From the NCBI GenBank assembly GCA_023954135.1, contig JAMLIN010000028.1, positions 1 through 54,854 on the forward strand: 54,854 bases of DNA, read 5' to 3'. Below, in pieces: positions 46,639 to 54,854 of this stretch. This DNA is from Burkholderiaceae bacterium. GTDB taxonomy: Bacteria > Pseudomonadota > Gammaproteobacteria > Burkholderiales > Burkholderiaceae_E. The notes below the pieces were generated by a model. The model was not told the DNA's origin. It saw only the letters and a list, made by a program, of their open reading frames with translations, and did not search any database. Each line of letters opens with the position of its first letter. Within the stretch, counting starts at the first letter, position 1. The translations under genes and the position numbers were made by a program.

Positions 46639-48096
46639 TCAGACCGCCCCGGACGCTCCCGCGTCGCCGGCGGCCCCGATCGGATCGATCGGCAGCCGGC
46701 CGGCGATCCCGAATTCCCCCTCCAGCAGGGCCGCAGCCGCCAGCACCGCCGCATCGGCGCGCGAGCGCCCGATGATCTGCAGTCCCACCGGCATCCCCGA
46801 CCGGGTGAAGCCGCAAGGCAGCGACAGGGCCGGGCAACCGGTCAGGGTCACGACGAAGGTGAGGAACATCCAGTCGATGTAGCTGCTGAGCTCCTGGTCG
46901 CCGATCCGGGTCGGATAGGCCTGCTCGACCGGGAACGGAGGGACGGCCACGGTCGGGCAGAGCAGCAGATCGTACCGGTCGAAGAACCCCGCCACTCGAT
47001 GGTAGAGCGCGGTGCGCTCGCGTTCCGCCCGAATCACCTCGTCGATGCCCAGCTGCAAGCCCTTCTCGATGTTCCACACGATCGACGGATTGATGCGTTC
47101 GCGCTCGATCTCGAGCAGCTCGCCCCGCAGGGCGGCGAACAGAAGCGCCCGCAGCGTCTGGAAGGTTTCGATCGAGTTGGCGAAATCCGGCGAGGCATCC
47201 TCGACGACGGTGCCGGCCGCCCCCAGGCGCAGGGCGGCGGACCGGCAGATGTCGGCCACTTCCGGATCCACGCTCGACAGGCCGAGGTCGGGCGTGAAGC
47301 CGACCCGGCGCGGCGGCGTGGCGCCTTGCACCGCGACGGAGAAAGGAACCTCGGGAGCCGGCATCACGAGCGGATCATGCGGATGCGGCACCGAGAGCGC
47401 ATCGAGCATCAGCGCGAGATCGGCGACGTTGCGCGCCATCGGCCCTTCGACCCAGAGGGGATCGAAGGCGGGCAGGCCGCCGCCCCGCGGCACGCGCCCC
47501 ACCGAGGGGCGCATGCCGACGATGCCGCAGTAGCTGGCGGGAATCCGCAGGCTGCCGCCGAGATCGCTTCCCATCGCAAGCCACTGCGTGCCCGAGGCCA
47601 GCGCCGCCGCGGCCCCGCCCGAGGAGCCACCCGCCGTCATGGCCAGGTTCCAGGGATTGCGGGTGGCGCCGAAGACCGGGTTGAAGGTGTTGGAACCCGC
47701 GAATTCGGGAACGTTCGATTTCGCCATGAAGATCGCGCCGTTCGCCTCCAGCGTCGTGACCGTGTGATCGCTGGCCGATGCCACCGCATCGGCGAAGATC
47801 GGCGAGCCGAAGGTCGTCCTCTGGCCCGCGACGTCGTTGTAGTCCTTCGCCGCGATGGGCAGGCCCGCGAGCCAGCCGGGCGGCGGGTCCTGCGGCGGCT
47901 TGCGATCCGTGAACCGGCGCGCCGCTTCGCGCGCCTGGTCGATGAACCGGATCGGCAACGCGTTCACCCGGCCGTCCACTTCCTCGATGCGCGCGGCAGC
48001 GGCATCGACGAGCTCCAGCGGCGTGATCTCCCGGCGACGCAGCCGTGCCACGGCCTCGGTCGCGCTCATGCGTATCAGTTCATTGCCTGTGGCCAT
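46639..48096 (-). CDS. Amidase signature family enzyme
   Basis: 485 residues. The catalytic Lys84 is in LPIAAKDYND; the cis-Ser motif is TAGGSSGG (Ser158) and the nucleophile Ser182 is in GSDLGGSLRIPASYCG. Together they form the Ser-Ser-Lys triad of amide hydrolases. The C-terminus (FTRSGMPVGLQIIGR) is typical. Substrate unknown; not GatA, as no gatB/gatC is near and GatA-specific features are absent. ATG 48096 has GAGGAGACGAGG upstream; the much longer frame is not needed. Divergent from ilvD at 48311. Confidence 0.93.
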   Translation of the reverse strand: MATGNELIRMSATEAVARLRRREITPLELVDAAAARIEEVDGRVNALPIRFIDQAREAARRFTDRKPPQDPPPGWLAGLPIAAKDYNDVAGQRTTFGSPIFADAVASASDHTVTTLEANGAIFMAKSNVPEFAGSNTFNPVFGATRNPWNLAMTAGGSSGGAAAALASGTQWLAMGSDLGGSLRIPASYCGIVGMRPSVGRVPRGGGLPAFDPLWVEGPMARNVADLALMLDALSVPHPHDPLVMPAPEVPFSVAVQGATPPRRVGFTPDLGLSSVDPEVADICRSAALRLGAAGTVVEDASPDFANSIETFQTLRALLFAALRGELLEIERERINPSIVWNIEKGLQLGIDEVIRAERERTALYHRVAGFFDRYDLLLCPTVAVPPFPVEQAYPTRIGDQELSSYIDWMFLTFVVTLTGCPALSLPCGFTRSGMPVGLQIIGRSRADAAVLAAAALLEGEFGIAGRLPIDPIGAAGDAGASGAV

Positions 48097-48310
48097 CCTC
48101 GTCTCCTCTCTCTGTCCGCCGATACCGGGGATGACGCCATTTTTCCACGCCAACCCGCGCTTGCGCGAGAAACCGGGCCCGACCCCGGCCAGGCACGGCG
48201 GGCAAGCCTCGCGCAGGTAGGCGACAATCCTCTTTTCCGCTTCCCCTTTACTGCCCCGGACACGCCCGGCGCACCGCATCGCTCTCACCGGATTCCACAA
48301 GGACCAGCCA

Positions 48311-50146
48311 ATGCCCGTCTACCGCTCCAGGACCTCCACCGCCGGTCGCAACATGGCAGGCGCACGCGCGCTGTGGCGCGCCACCGGCATGAAGGACGCC
48401 GATTTCGCCAAGCCGATCATCGCGGTGGCCAACTCCTTCACCCAGTTCGTGCCCGGCCATGTGCACCTGAAGGACATGGGCCAGCTGGTGGCCCGCGAGA
48501 TCGAGGCGGCCGGCGGCGTGGCGAAGGAGTTCAACACCATCGCGGTGGACGACGGCATCGCGATGGGCCACGACGGCATGCTGTACTCGCTGCCGAGCCG
48601 CGACATCATCGCCGACTCGGTCGAGTACATGGTCAATGCGCACTGCGCCGACGCGATGGTGTGCATCTCCAACTGCGACAAGATCACTCCGGGCATGCTG
48701 ATGGCGGCGATGCGGCTGAACATCCCGGTGGTGTTCGTCACCGGCGGCCCGATGGAAGCCGGCAAGACCCGGCTTGCCGAGCACAAGCTCGACCTGATCG
48801 ACGCGATGGTGATGGCCGCCGACCCCAAGGTCAGCGACGAGACCGTGGCCGCGGTGGAACGCTCGGCCTGCCCGACCTGCGGCTCCTGCTCGGGCATGTT
48901 CACCGCCAACTCGATGAACTGCCTGGCCGAGGCCCTCGGCCTGGCGCTGCCGGGCAACGGCACCGTGGTGGCCACCCACGCCGACCGCGAGAAACTCTTC
49001 AAGCGCGCCGGCCATCTGGTCGTCGAGCTGGCCCGCCGCTACTACGAGCAGGAGGACGAGAGCATCCTGCCCCGCTCGATGGGCTTCAAGGCCTTCGAGA
49101 ACGCGATGACGCTCGACATCGCGATGGGCGGCTCCACCAACACCATCCTGCACATCCTGGCGATCGCCCAGGAAGCCGGCATCGATTTCACGATGAAGGA
49201 CATCGACCGACTCTCGCGCGTGGTGCCGCAGCTTTGCAAGGTCGCGCCCAACACCCAGAAGTACCACATCGAGGACGTGCATCGCGCCGGTGGCATCATG
49301 GCCATCCTCGGCGAGCTCGATCGCGCCGGCCGGCTGCACACCGACGTGCCGACGATCCATGCGCCCACGATGAAGGATGCGCTGGCGCAGTGGGACATCA
49401 TGCGCGAGCCCTCGGCCGATGTGCGGGAGTTCTACATGGCGGGCCCCGCCGGCATTCCGACCCAGGTGGCGTTCAGCCAGGCCACCCGCTGGCCTTCGCT
49501 CGACACCGACCGCGCCGAGGGCTGCATCCGCTCGATCGACCATGCGTTCTCGCGCGAAGGCGGGCTGGCGGTGCTGGTGGGCAACATCGCGCCCGACGGC
49601 TGCGTGGTCAAGACCGCCGGCGTCGACGACGAATTGCTGGTCTTCGAGGGCCCCGCCCATGTCACCGAGTCGCAGGACGAGGCGGTCGAGCACATCCTCA
49701 AGGACAAGCTGAAGCCGGGCGATATCGTGGTGGTGCGCTACGAGGGGCCGCGCGGCGGCCCCGGCATGCAGGAAATGCTCTATCCCACCTCGTACATCAA
49801 GGCCAAGGGCCTGGGCAAGGCCTGCGCGCTGCTGACCGACGGACGCTTCTCGGGCGGATCCTCGGGCCTGTCAATCGGGCATGTCTCACCGGAGGCGGCC
49901 GCGGGCGGCCCGATCGGTCTGGTGCGCGACGGCGACCGGATCCGCATCGACATCCCGAACCGGCGCATCGACGTGCTGGTATCGGACGAGGAGCTCGCGA
50001 AGCGCCGCGCCGAGCAGGATGCGCAGGGCTGGAAGCCGGCGCAGCCGAGAAAGCGCAAGGTCTCGGCGGCGCTGAAAGCCTATGCGAAGCTGGCGATGTC
50101 GGCCGACAAGGGGGCGGTACGTGACCTCTCGATGCTCGACGACTGA
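48311..50146 (+). CDS. ilvD: Dihydroxy-acid dehydratase, E. coli-type [4Fe-4S]
   Basis: 611 residues, close to E. coli IlvD (616). It starts [20 protein letters not shown]. Cluster cysteines are Cys122 ([10 protein letters not shown]) and Cys193 ([17 protein letters not shown]). Where the [2Fe-2S] enzymes have a third Cys there is [12 protein letters not shown], as in E. coli, so an oxygen-sensitive [4Fe-4S] cluster is expected. The ending RDLSMLDD is conserved. AAGGA is near the ATG; a weak -10-like GACAAT lies in the 214-bp gap upstream. It duplicates the activity of the gene at 34721. Confidence 0.96.
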   Translation: MPVYRSRTSTAGRNMAGARALWRATGMKDADFAKPIIAVANSFTQFVPGHVHLKDMGQLVAREIEAAGGVAKEFNTIAVDDGIAMGHDGMLYSLPSRDIIADSVEYMVNAHCADAMVCISNCDKITPGMLMAAMRLNIPVVFVTGGPMEAGKTRLAEHKLDLIDAMVMAADPKVSDETVAAVERSACPTCGSCSGMFTANSMNCLAEALGLALPGNGTVVATHADREKLFKRAGHLVVELARRYYEQEDESILPRSMGFKAFENAMTLDIAMGGSTNTILHILAIAQEAGIDFTMKDIDRLSRVVPQLCKVAPNTQKYHIEDVHRAGGIMAILGELDRAGRLHTDVPTIHAPTMKDALAQWDIMREPSADVREFYMAGPAGIPTQVAFSQATRWPSLDTDRAEGCIRSIDHAFSREGGLAVLVGNIAPDGCVVKTAGVDDELLVFEGPAHVTESQDEAVEHILKDKLKPGDIVVVRYEGPRGGPGMQEMLYPTSYIKAKGLGKACALLTDGRFSGGSSGLSIGHVSPEAAAGGPIGLVRDGDRIRIDIPNRRIDVLVSDEELAKRRAEQDAQGWKPAQPRKRKVSAALKAYAKLAMSADKGAVRDLSMLDD

Positions 50147-50158
50147 TCGGCCTCAGGA

Positions 50159-50878
50159 TCAGAGCGTCGTCGGATCCAGGCTGAACCAGGTCGAGCCGGG
50201 TCGCTTCTCCACCAGGATCCGGCCGGCCTCCAGGCGATAGGCGAGCTGGCAGGCGAGCCGCGGGTTCGACAGCACCGCGGGATTGAACACCGCCACGTTC
50301 TCGCCGCCCGGCCTGCGCACCGACTGGATCAGCAGGCCCGGGTGGCCTTCGCGATGGATGCGGGCCCCCACCGCCTGGGCGAACGAGTAGTCGGTGGGGT
50401 GCAGAAGATCCGGGTGATTCGCCGTCGCCCCGCGGAAGTCCAGCAGGGCGGCGTCGCAGGCCACCGAATAGACCTTGCGCTCGGCGACGACCGCCTCGTG
50501 CTCGTATCCGGCGTCGGAGAGCAGCCCGCGATACCAGTGATAGGCCGACTCGCAGACCGTGGTCTCGATCGTGTCGGCCCCGTACCAGACCCCGTGCGAT
50601 CCATCCGAGAAACGGGTGGCCTGCCAGTGCCTGAAGGGCCAGGCGATCGCATTGAACCAGTCGGCATCCTCGAAGGGACGATGGATGAGCGGCGTTCCCG
50701 AGCGATACGGCGGCGGCTTCGCCTCGTCCTCCACCGTCTGCGCGAGCTCCCACTCGGCGGGATCGTCGCTCAGGTCGTCGAAGAGATCCTCGGACCGGTG
50801 CAGCGAAACGATGTTCCTCGCGACGTCCTGGTGGAAGTCGGCGAGCGGAAGCTCGGCGAAAAGCGGATGCGGATTCAT
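50159..50878 (-). CDS. RES-domain toxin (NAD-targeting)
   Basis: 239 residues. The RES domain has [19 protein letters not shown] and [13 protein letters not shown], and later residues [12 protein letters not shown]; these give the Arg, Tyr, Glu and Ser positions named by the domain (R-E-S). RES toxins of RES-Xre modules degrade or ADP-ribosylate using NAD+. It follows the antitoxin gene by 34 bp, standard for Xre/MbcA-RES operons. Weak ribosome site. It converges with ilvD. Confidence 0.9.
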   Translation of the reverse strand: MNPHPLFAELPLADFHQDVARNIVSLHRSEDLFDDLSDDPAEWELAQTVEDEAKPPPYRSGTPLIHRPFEDADWFNAIAWPFRHWQATRFSDGSHGVWYGADTIETTVCESAYHWYRGLLSDAGYEHEAVVAERKVYSVACDAALLDFRGATANHPDLLHPTDYSFAQAVGARIHREGHPGLLIQSVRRPGGENVAVFNPAVLSNPRLACQLAYRLEAGRILVEKRPGSTWFSLDPTTL

Positions 50879-50912
50879 TGCCTGCCGATCGCGAACGCGG
50901 GGATGCGACGCT

Positions 50913-51311
50913 TCAGTTGCCGCGGGCCCGGTCGAGATAGGCGCGCACCATCAGCAGCCCGGCGAAGCCCCATTCCTTGATGACCTCGACCGGGGTGAGG
51001 TTGTCGAACGCCTTGTTGCGGGTCGTCATCCAGCGATAGGCGAGGTCCCGGTTGCGGGGAAACAGCAGGCGCAGGTTCTTGTGGATGCCCAGCAGGTGGC
51101 CGACCCGCTCGTACTGGTCGCGGCTGGTGCCGATCGGCTCGCCCCGGCGATACCGCGTCAGGGCCGCCCGGTTGCTGGCGGCGATGCCCAGCAGGGCCGC
51201 CTGGTCCTCGGTGCCCAGCTGCCAGTGGTCGAGCAGCGTCATCACCATCCGGGCGAGCGCGCCTCGGTCCGGTGCGGCGGCGCTTTTCTCTCGTGCGATC
51301 GCGGCTGGCAT
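50913..51311 (-). CDS. MbcA/ParS/Xre-type antitoxin
   Basis: 132 residues. An N-terminal Xre-like helical region (about residues 20-75; [19 protein letters not shown]) precedes the MbcA/ParS toxin-binding domain: [57 protein letters not shown]. It should neutralise the RES toxin and repress the operon. AAGGA precedes the ATG. The promoter has paired direct repeats. Confidence 0.92.
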   Translation of the reverse strand: MPAAIAREKSAAAPDRGALARMVMTLLDHWQLGTEDQAALLGIAASNRAALTRYRRGEPIGTSRDQYERVGHLLGIHKNLRLLFPRNRDLAYRWMTTRNKAFDNLTPVEVIKEWGFAGLLMVRAYLDRARGN

Positions 51312-51345
51312 GGCCGATTCCTTCTCGCGGAATGATCCTGGGAAC

Positions 51346-51374
51346 AGTATAGCAATCTGTATCTATCGAAACAA
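51346..51374 (-). promoter_or_regulatory. Promoter of the toxin-antitoxin operon
   Basis: Reverse strand TTGTTT (51369-51374), 17 bp, TATACT (51346-51351), in an AT-rich patch. The start is expected about 30 bases before the antitoxin ATG. Confidence 0.7.
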
Positions 51375-51394
51375 GTAAAGTTTTTATAGAAACA
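51364..51394 (-). repeat. Two direct repeats TGTTTCnATA at the toxin-antitoxin promoter
   Basis: TGTTTCGATA (51364-51373) and TGTTTCTATA (51385-51394), 21 bp apart, i.e. two helical turns. The promoter-proximal copy overlaps the -35 box, as expected for an antitoxin operator. Confidence 0.6.
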
Positions 51395-51518
51395 GAACCG
51401 GATACCCGTGCGCACGCCGGGCGCGGCCTCTCCCGCCTCTTCTCCGGAGCCCCGCGTTCCCCCTCCAGCCGGAATCATGGAATGATTCCCGCGTTCCCGC
51501 CGCTTCCATGAGCACGCC

Positions 51519-51872
51519 ATGACACGCATCCGCTGCATCACCGAAATGGGCATGGGCGTCGACGTCCACGGCCGCGACGCCACCAAGGCCGCCCGGCGCG
51601 CGGTGTCCGACGCGATCCGCCACAGCAGCCTCGGCTTCTTCCGCATGCTCGGCAAGACGCCGCACGACATGTACGTCGACGTCACGATCGGCGTGCCGGA
51701 TCCGGCGGCGGTCGATGTCGACGCGGTGGCCGCCGAGCTGCCCTACGGCACGGTCACCGTCACCGCCGTGGCCGGCGGACTCGAGATACCGGCCGAAGGC
51801 GGCGGCGACGCCATCCTGATCGCCAACGCCGCCGTCCTGGTGAGCCTCGACGACGATTCCGGAGCCCGGTGA
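51519..51872 (+). CDS. Lin0512-family protein
   Basis: 117 residues. The family block MTRIRCITEMGMGVDVHGRDATKAARRAVSDAIRH (quoted in part: TEMGMGVDVHGRDATKA) and GFFRMLGKTPHDMYVDVTIGVPDP identify Lin0512, a conserved family without known function. No signal peptide or metal motif other than scattered His/Asp. No good ribosome site. Its stop overlaps the next start as TGATG, so it is coupled to the third IlvD/Edd dehydratase; a role as partner or maturation factor is possible. Confidence 0.82.
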   Translation: MTRIRCITEMGMGVDVHGRDATKAARRAVSDAIRHSSLGFFRMLGKTPHDMYVDVTIGVPDPAAVDVDAVAAELPYGTVTVTAVAGGLEIPAEGGGDAILIANAAVLVSLDDDSGAR

Positions 51873-53590
51873 TGGCACAGGACAGCAGCATCTTCTGGAA
51901 GCGCTCGCGCGTCGAGCTGCGCGCCGCCGGCTTCGATCCCGACCGCGCGGGCAAGGCGCGCGCGCTGGTCACCATCGCCGCCGCCTGGACCAATGCCCAC
52001 CGCTGCAACAACCGGGTGCGCGAGCTCGCCGACCTGCTGACGACGCTCATCGACGAACGCGGCGGCCAGGGCCTGGTGGTCGGCGCGCCCGCGGTGTCCG
52101 ATGCGCTGACGCAAGGCACGCCCACCGCCGGCTACAGTCTGGTATCGCGCGACACGGTCGCCGACTGCTTCGAGATCGGGCACTACGCCCACCATGGCGA
52201 TGCGATGCTGGTGATCTCGGGCTGCGACAAGACCGGCGCGGCCGCCCTGATGCCGCTGGCGCGCACGAACGCGTTCGGGCTGGTGCTCTACCCGGGCACC
52301 GCATCGCCGGGCAGCGTATCGGTCCAGCCCTGGGCAGCCAAGGGAACCAACCTCACGATCCTCGACTATGCGGAAGCGCGCGCCGCGCACGAAGCGGGCC
52401 GGATCCCCACCGAAGCCTTCCACGAGATCGAGCGCTGCGTGATGCCGGGAAGCGGGACCTGCGGCGCGATGTTCACCGCGAACACGATGAGCACGATCGC
52501 CGAGGCGATCGGCATGATGCTGCCGCACGGCGCCTCCCACCCGGCCGACTACGAGGCCGGCAGCCCGCTGCATGCCGATCTGCGCGCACAGGCCGGCGCC
52601 AGCGTGGACGCCCTTTTCCGTCTGATCGACGCCGGCATCCGCCCGCGCGACATCATGACCGGGCATGCGTTCGAGAACGCGATCGCCACCGCCTACGCGA
52701 TGGGCGGCTCCACCAACATGTATCTGCACCTGCTCGCGATCGCCCGCGAGGCCCAGGTACCGGTCACGATCGAGCGGATCCAGGCGATCGGCGAGCGCAT
52801 CCCGCTCATCGCGAACCTGCAGCCTCACGGTCCCTACGCGATGGCGGCGCTGCATGCGATCGGCGGCGTGCCGGTGGTGATGAAGGAGCTGCTGCGCCAC
52901 GGCCTGCTGCATGGCGACGTGATGACGGTCACCGGCAGGACGCTCGCCGAGAACCTCGCCGACGTGCCCACGCTCGAGGCACTCGGAAACCAGGACGTGG
53001 TCTTCCCGGTGACGCGCCCGATCGCGGCGCCGAACAATCACATCAGCGTGCTCAGGGGCAACATCGCGCCCGAGAGCTGCGTGCTCAAGCTCTCGGGCAA
53101 GACGCTCACCAAGGGCGTGTTCCGCGGCACCGCCCGCGTGTTCGAGTCCGAGGCCGACACGATGGCCGCGATCCGCGCCGGCGAGATCGTGCCGGGCACC
53201 GTGGTGGTGGTGCGCAACGTGGGGCCGGTGGGCGGGCCGGGCATGCCCGAGATGGTGATGCTCACGATCCAGCTGCAGGGACGCGGGCTGGGCGAGCATG
53301 TGGCGCTGATCACCGACGGCCGCTTCTCGGGCGTGTCGCATGGCATCCTGATCGGGCATATCTCGCCCGAGGCCGCACGCGGCGGACCGATCGCGGCGGT
53401 GCGCGACGGCGACACCATCGTCATCGACCCGGGGCGCCGGACTCTGGACCTCGAGCTCCCGGACGAGGAGATCGCCCGGCGCATGGCCGGCTGGCGCCCG
53501 CCCGAAAGACCCGATGCGATCCGGCCAGGGTCGGTGCACGACAAGTACGTGCGGCTTGTTTCCTCGGCGCACTACGGCTGCGTACTGTGA
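51872..53590 (+). CDS. IlvD/Edd-family dehydratase (third paralog)
   Basis: 572 residues. Three cluster cysteines are Cys45 (NAHRCNNRV), Cys118 (SGCDKTGAA) and Cys197 ([14 protein letters not shown]), the [2Fe-2S] pattern. [20 protein letters not shown] is the catalytic end. It diverges from both ilvD genes ([16 protein letters not shown] rather than CDKxxPG), so it is likely a sugar-acid or other hydroxy-acid dehydratase rather than a valine enzyme. The start ATG 51872 overlaps the upstream stop by one base; GTG at 51869 is an alternative. A gap of 281 bp follows up to the Mrr gene. Confidence 0.92.
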   Translation: MAQDSSIFWKRSRVELRAAGFDPDRAGKARALVTIAAAWTNAHRCNNRVRELADLLTTLIDERGGQGLVVGAPAVSDALTQGTPTAGYSLVSRDTVADCFEIGHYAHHGDAMLVISGCDKTGAAALMPLARTNAFGLVLYPGTASPGSVSVQPWAAKGTNLTILDYAEARAAHEAGRIPTEAFHEIERCVMPGSGTCGAMFTANTMSTIAEAIGMMLPHGASHPADYEAGSPLHADLRAQAGASVDALFRLIDAGIRPRDIMTGHAFENAIATAYAMGGSTNMYLHLLAIAREAQVPVTIERIQAIGERIPLIANLQPHGPYAMAALHAIGGVPVVMKELLRHGLLHGDVMTVTGRTLAENLADVPTLEALGNQDVVFPVTRPIAAPNNHISVLRGNIAPESCVLKLSGKTLTKGVFRGTARVFESEADTMAAIRAGEIVPGTVVVVRNVGPVGGPGMPEMVMLTIQLQGRGLGEHVALITDGRFSGVSHGILIGHISPEAARGGPIAAVRDGDTIVIDPGRRTLDLELPDEEIARRMAGWRPPERPDAIRPGSVHDKYVRLVSSAHYGCVL

Positions 53591-53681
53591 GCCGATCCTG
53601 CTACCGCTTCACCGGCAAAGCTTGGGACTGGACAGGCGCCGGCGCGACGACGTGGTCGCCACCGTAGGGATGGGATTTTCG

Positions 53682-53725
53682 ACTGTCCGCATAGCACGGC
53701 TGCTGGTACCGTGCGAGAGGACAGT
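53682..53725. repeat. Long imperfect hairpin between dehydratase and cassette
   Basis: ACTGTCC-gcata-GCACGG-ctgctggta-CCGTGC-gaga-GGACAGT: two perfect stems separated by a small internal loop. No T tract, so not a standard terminator. It could be a folded single-strand recombination site, a decayed attC or a boundary structure. Confidence 0.5.
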
Positions 53726-53799
53726 ACACCGGCGTCACACGAGCGCATATCAGCCATTCGGGCAAAGGAAAAAAGGGTGCTATGCGGCAACCGGACCCA

Positions 53800-53852
53800 G
53801 TTGAACGGACGTTGAACATGGCAACTGTTGTCCGTTCAAATCAGAGTTAGGC
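53800..53852 (+). mobile_element. attC- or attI-like site left of the Mrr cassette
   Basis: Perfect 10-bp arms TTGAACGGAC (53801-53810) and GTCCGTTCAA (53830-53839), with a nested GTTG/CAAC, are followed by ATCAGA and the integron core GTTAGGC (53846-53852). The core matches GTTRRRY. The expected left RYYYAAC box is only approximated by GTTGAAC, so this is a degenerate attC or an attI-type site. Confidence 0.55.
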
Positions 53853-53871
53853 ATCAAAAACAGGCTCTCGC

Positions 53872-54801
53872 ATGCCCATTCCCGATTACCAAACTTTAAT
53901 GCTTCCACTGCTGAGGCTGGCGTCTGATGGTACAGAGCGGAAGTTCCGCGAGGCGATTGAAGCGCTAGCGATCGAGTTTGACCTCTCAGGCGACGAGAGA
54001 GCGGAGCTCTTGCCGAGCGGGTCGCAACCAGTCTTTGATAATCGGGTTGGCTGGGCGAAGACATATTTGAAGCAAGCAGGCTTACTGGCATCGCCGAAGC
54101 GAGGGGTTTTCCATATCACTCAACCTGGCTTGGACTTGCTAGCAAAGAAGCCAACCTTTGTTGGATTGGAAACCCTCGACAACTACGACGAGTTCAGAGC
54201 CTTTCGGTCTAGGCGCCGCAACGCCAATCCAGATGCAACTGAAAGCCAAGAACTCCCGCTGATTGAAGTAGTGTCGACTACCGCGACACCGGAAGACCAG
54301 CTCGCCTCGGCGTATCAACGCTTGCGTCACGATCTTGAAGCCGAGCTTCTGGAGCAAGTGAAAGCCGCATCTCCTGCTTTCTTTGAGCGCATCGTCATCG
54401 ATCTACTTGTCAAGATGGGCTACGGCGGCTCCCGTCGCGACGCTGGCCGTGCAATCGGCAAGAGTGGCGACGGCGGCATCGACGGAATTATCAAAGAGGA
54501 CAAGTTGGGCCTGGATGTCATCTACGTCCAAGCAAAGCGATGGGAAGGCGCCGTCGGACGCCCTGAGATTCAAAAGTTTGCGGGGGCGCTGCAAGGTCAC
54601 CGAGCAAATAAGGGCGTTTTCATTACAACGTCGTCCTATACTCGTGAAGCGATTGAATACAGCCGCATGATCAATACCAAGATCATCCTCATGGATGGAA
54701 TTGAGCTCACAAGCCTCATGATTGACCACAACGTTGGTATCGCCAGCGTTGGCATCTACGAGGTCAAGAAAGTTGATACAGATTATTTTGAGGGCGAGTG
54801 A
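53872..54801 (+). CDS. Mrr-type restriction endonuclease
   Basis: 309 residues. A winged-helix Mrr_N domain (about residues 5-95; FDNRVGWAKTYLKQAGLLASPKRGVFHIT in parts) and a C-terminal Mrr catalytic domain with PD-(D/E)xK residues: Glu173 (FFERIVIDLLVKMGYGG), Asp204 (GDGGIDGII) and Gln220/Lys222 (YVQAKRW). Then NKGVFITTSSYTREAIEYS. Mrr enzymes cut DNA with modified bases and can be triggered by stress. No methyltransferase is adjacent. It is the sole gene of an integron cassette and lacks its own clear promoter. Confidence 0.93.
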   Translation: MPIPDYQTLMLPLLRLASDGTERKFREAIEALAIEFDLSGDERAELLPSGSQPVFDNRVGWAKTYLKQAGLLASPKRGVFHITQPGLDLLAKKPTFVGLETLDNYDEFRAFRSRRRNANPDATESQELPLIEVVSTTATPEDQLASAYQRLRHDLEAELLEQVKAASPAFFERIVIDLLVKMGYGGSRRDAGRAIGKSGDGGIDGIIKEDKLGLDVIYVQAKRWEGAVGRPEIQKFAGALQGHRANKGVFITTSSYTREAIEYSRMINTKIILMDGIELTSLMIDHNVGIASVGIYEVKKVDTDYFEGE

Positions 54802-54802
54802 T

Positions 54803-54854
54803 GCCTAACCATTCATTCAAGCCGACGCCGATTCGCGGCGCGGCTTAATTCAAG
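54803..54854 (+). mobile_element. attC site (59-base element), truncated by window end
   Basis: Starts GCCTAAC (54803-54809), one base after the Mrr stop codon. Then CATTCATTCAAGCCGACGCC, an ATTCG loop and CGGCGCGGCTTAATTCAAG. This closely resembles the attC of aadA-type cassettes (CCGACGCC...CGGCGCGGCTTAA). The arms pair with a one-base offset (GCCGaCGCCG/CGGCGcGGC). The closing core GTTRRRY lies beyond the last base of the window. Confidence 0.9.

Larger units (their letters stand above)
53847..54854 (+). mobile_element. Integron gene cassette carrying mrr-like gene (right end outside window)
   Basis: The cassette runs from the TTAGGC core after the crossover G to the attC beyond the gene. 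The attC left box GCCTAAC is the exact complement of the core GTTAGGC that opens the cassette, as required for a cassette excised as a circle. The gene is in the usual orientation, with little non-coding DNA. Base composition is clearly lower in G+C than the flanking genes. No integrase gene is in the window. Confidence 0.85.

Noticed and set aside
48097-48310. A riboswitch or attenuator in the leader of the second ilvD
   Set aside because: No leader peptide rich in Val/Ile/Leu codons, no terminator hairpin and no known riboswitch core could be seen; only a weak -10-like GACAAT.
53572-53819. Reverse-strand frames of about 72 codons between the dehydratase and the Mrr cassette
   Set aside because: Two overlapping frames with no ribosome site; one begins inside the palindrome of the recombination site. 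Judged non-coding.

Overview
The window reads as a chromosome segment of a high-G+C betaproteobacterium, most likely of the order Burkholderiales. The evidence is the gene order dnaJ-dnaK-grpE-hemH-hrcA ... nadK-recN-fur-bamE-dapB, the zapB-like-zapA-6S RNA-EVE block, a TIGR04438-type Trp-rich small protein, and near-uniform GC-rich codon use. No rRNA, CRISPR array, prophage or insertion sequence is visible. One tRNA gene (Thr, anticodon CGT) and one 6S RNA gene are present.

Layout. Positions 1-9.2 kb: a partial AidB-type acyl-CoA dehydrogenase, the DnaK chaperone operon with two sigma-32-like promoters, ferrochelatase, HrcA, a cation/proton antiporter and a universal stress protein. 9.3-16.1 kb: nadK-recN, fur divergent from bamE-dapB, a CAP/SCP-domain protein, a ChaN-like lipoprotein and an orphan ParA ATPase. 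16.3-24.7 kb: a DsbD/ScsB-type membrane thiol reductase, the cell-division pair zapB-like/zapA, 6S RNA and an EVE-domain protein, then an envelope cluster (six-repeat propeller lipoprotein, TauE/SafE permease, an unassigned protein, a DUF1615 lipoprotein). 24.7-31.7 kb: an acyl-CoA ligase and thioesterase, an unusual lipoprotein, and a 7TM-type histidine kinase with its NarL-type regulator. 31.9-38.1 kb: SDR-lgt, a LysR regulator divergent from the first ilvD, and two c-type cytochromes with an FNR-like box and a probable small RNA between them. 38.2-42.6 kb: livHMGF without a binding protein, then a LysE exporter. 42.7-50.1 kb: HpaI aldolase, hydrolase and ferredoxin-reductase genes, an NAD-dependent epimerase-like gene, tRNA-Thr, an amidase and a second ilvD. 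50.2-54.9 kb: a RES/Xre toxin-antitoxin pair, a Lin0512-family gene coupled to a third IlvD/Edd dehydratase, and a low-G+C Mrr-type endonuclease gene packaged as an integron gene cassette whose attC site runs off the right edge.

How parts fit together. The left half is mostly core housekeeping: protein folding, heme and iron, NADP supply, DNA repair, lysine/cell-wall precursor and division. The right half is accessory metabolism (branched-chain amino acid synthesis and transport, acyl-CoA chemistry, sugar-acid or aldol chemistry) followed by defence and stability genes. Three members of the IlvD/Edd family lie within 19 kb. Two have the three cysteines of the [2Fe-2S] class and one has the E. 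coli-like [4Fe-4S] pattern.

The most noteworthy items are the Mrr integron cassette, a candidate anti-Shine-Dalgarno small RNA at 37389-37484, and a two-copy palindromic element placed at the 3' ends of two convergent gene pairs. Also of interest are the Lin0512-dehydratase coupling, several promoters that place the start codon at the predicted +1 (leaderless candidates), and a clear LysR-type operator/promoter arrangement at the first ilvD. All functional calls come from reading sequence motifs; no database search was run.
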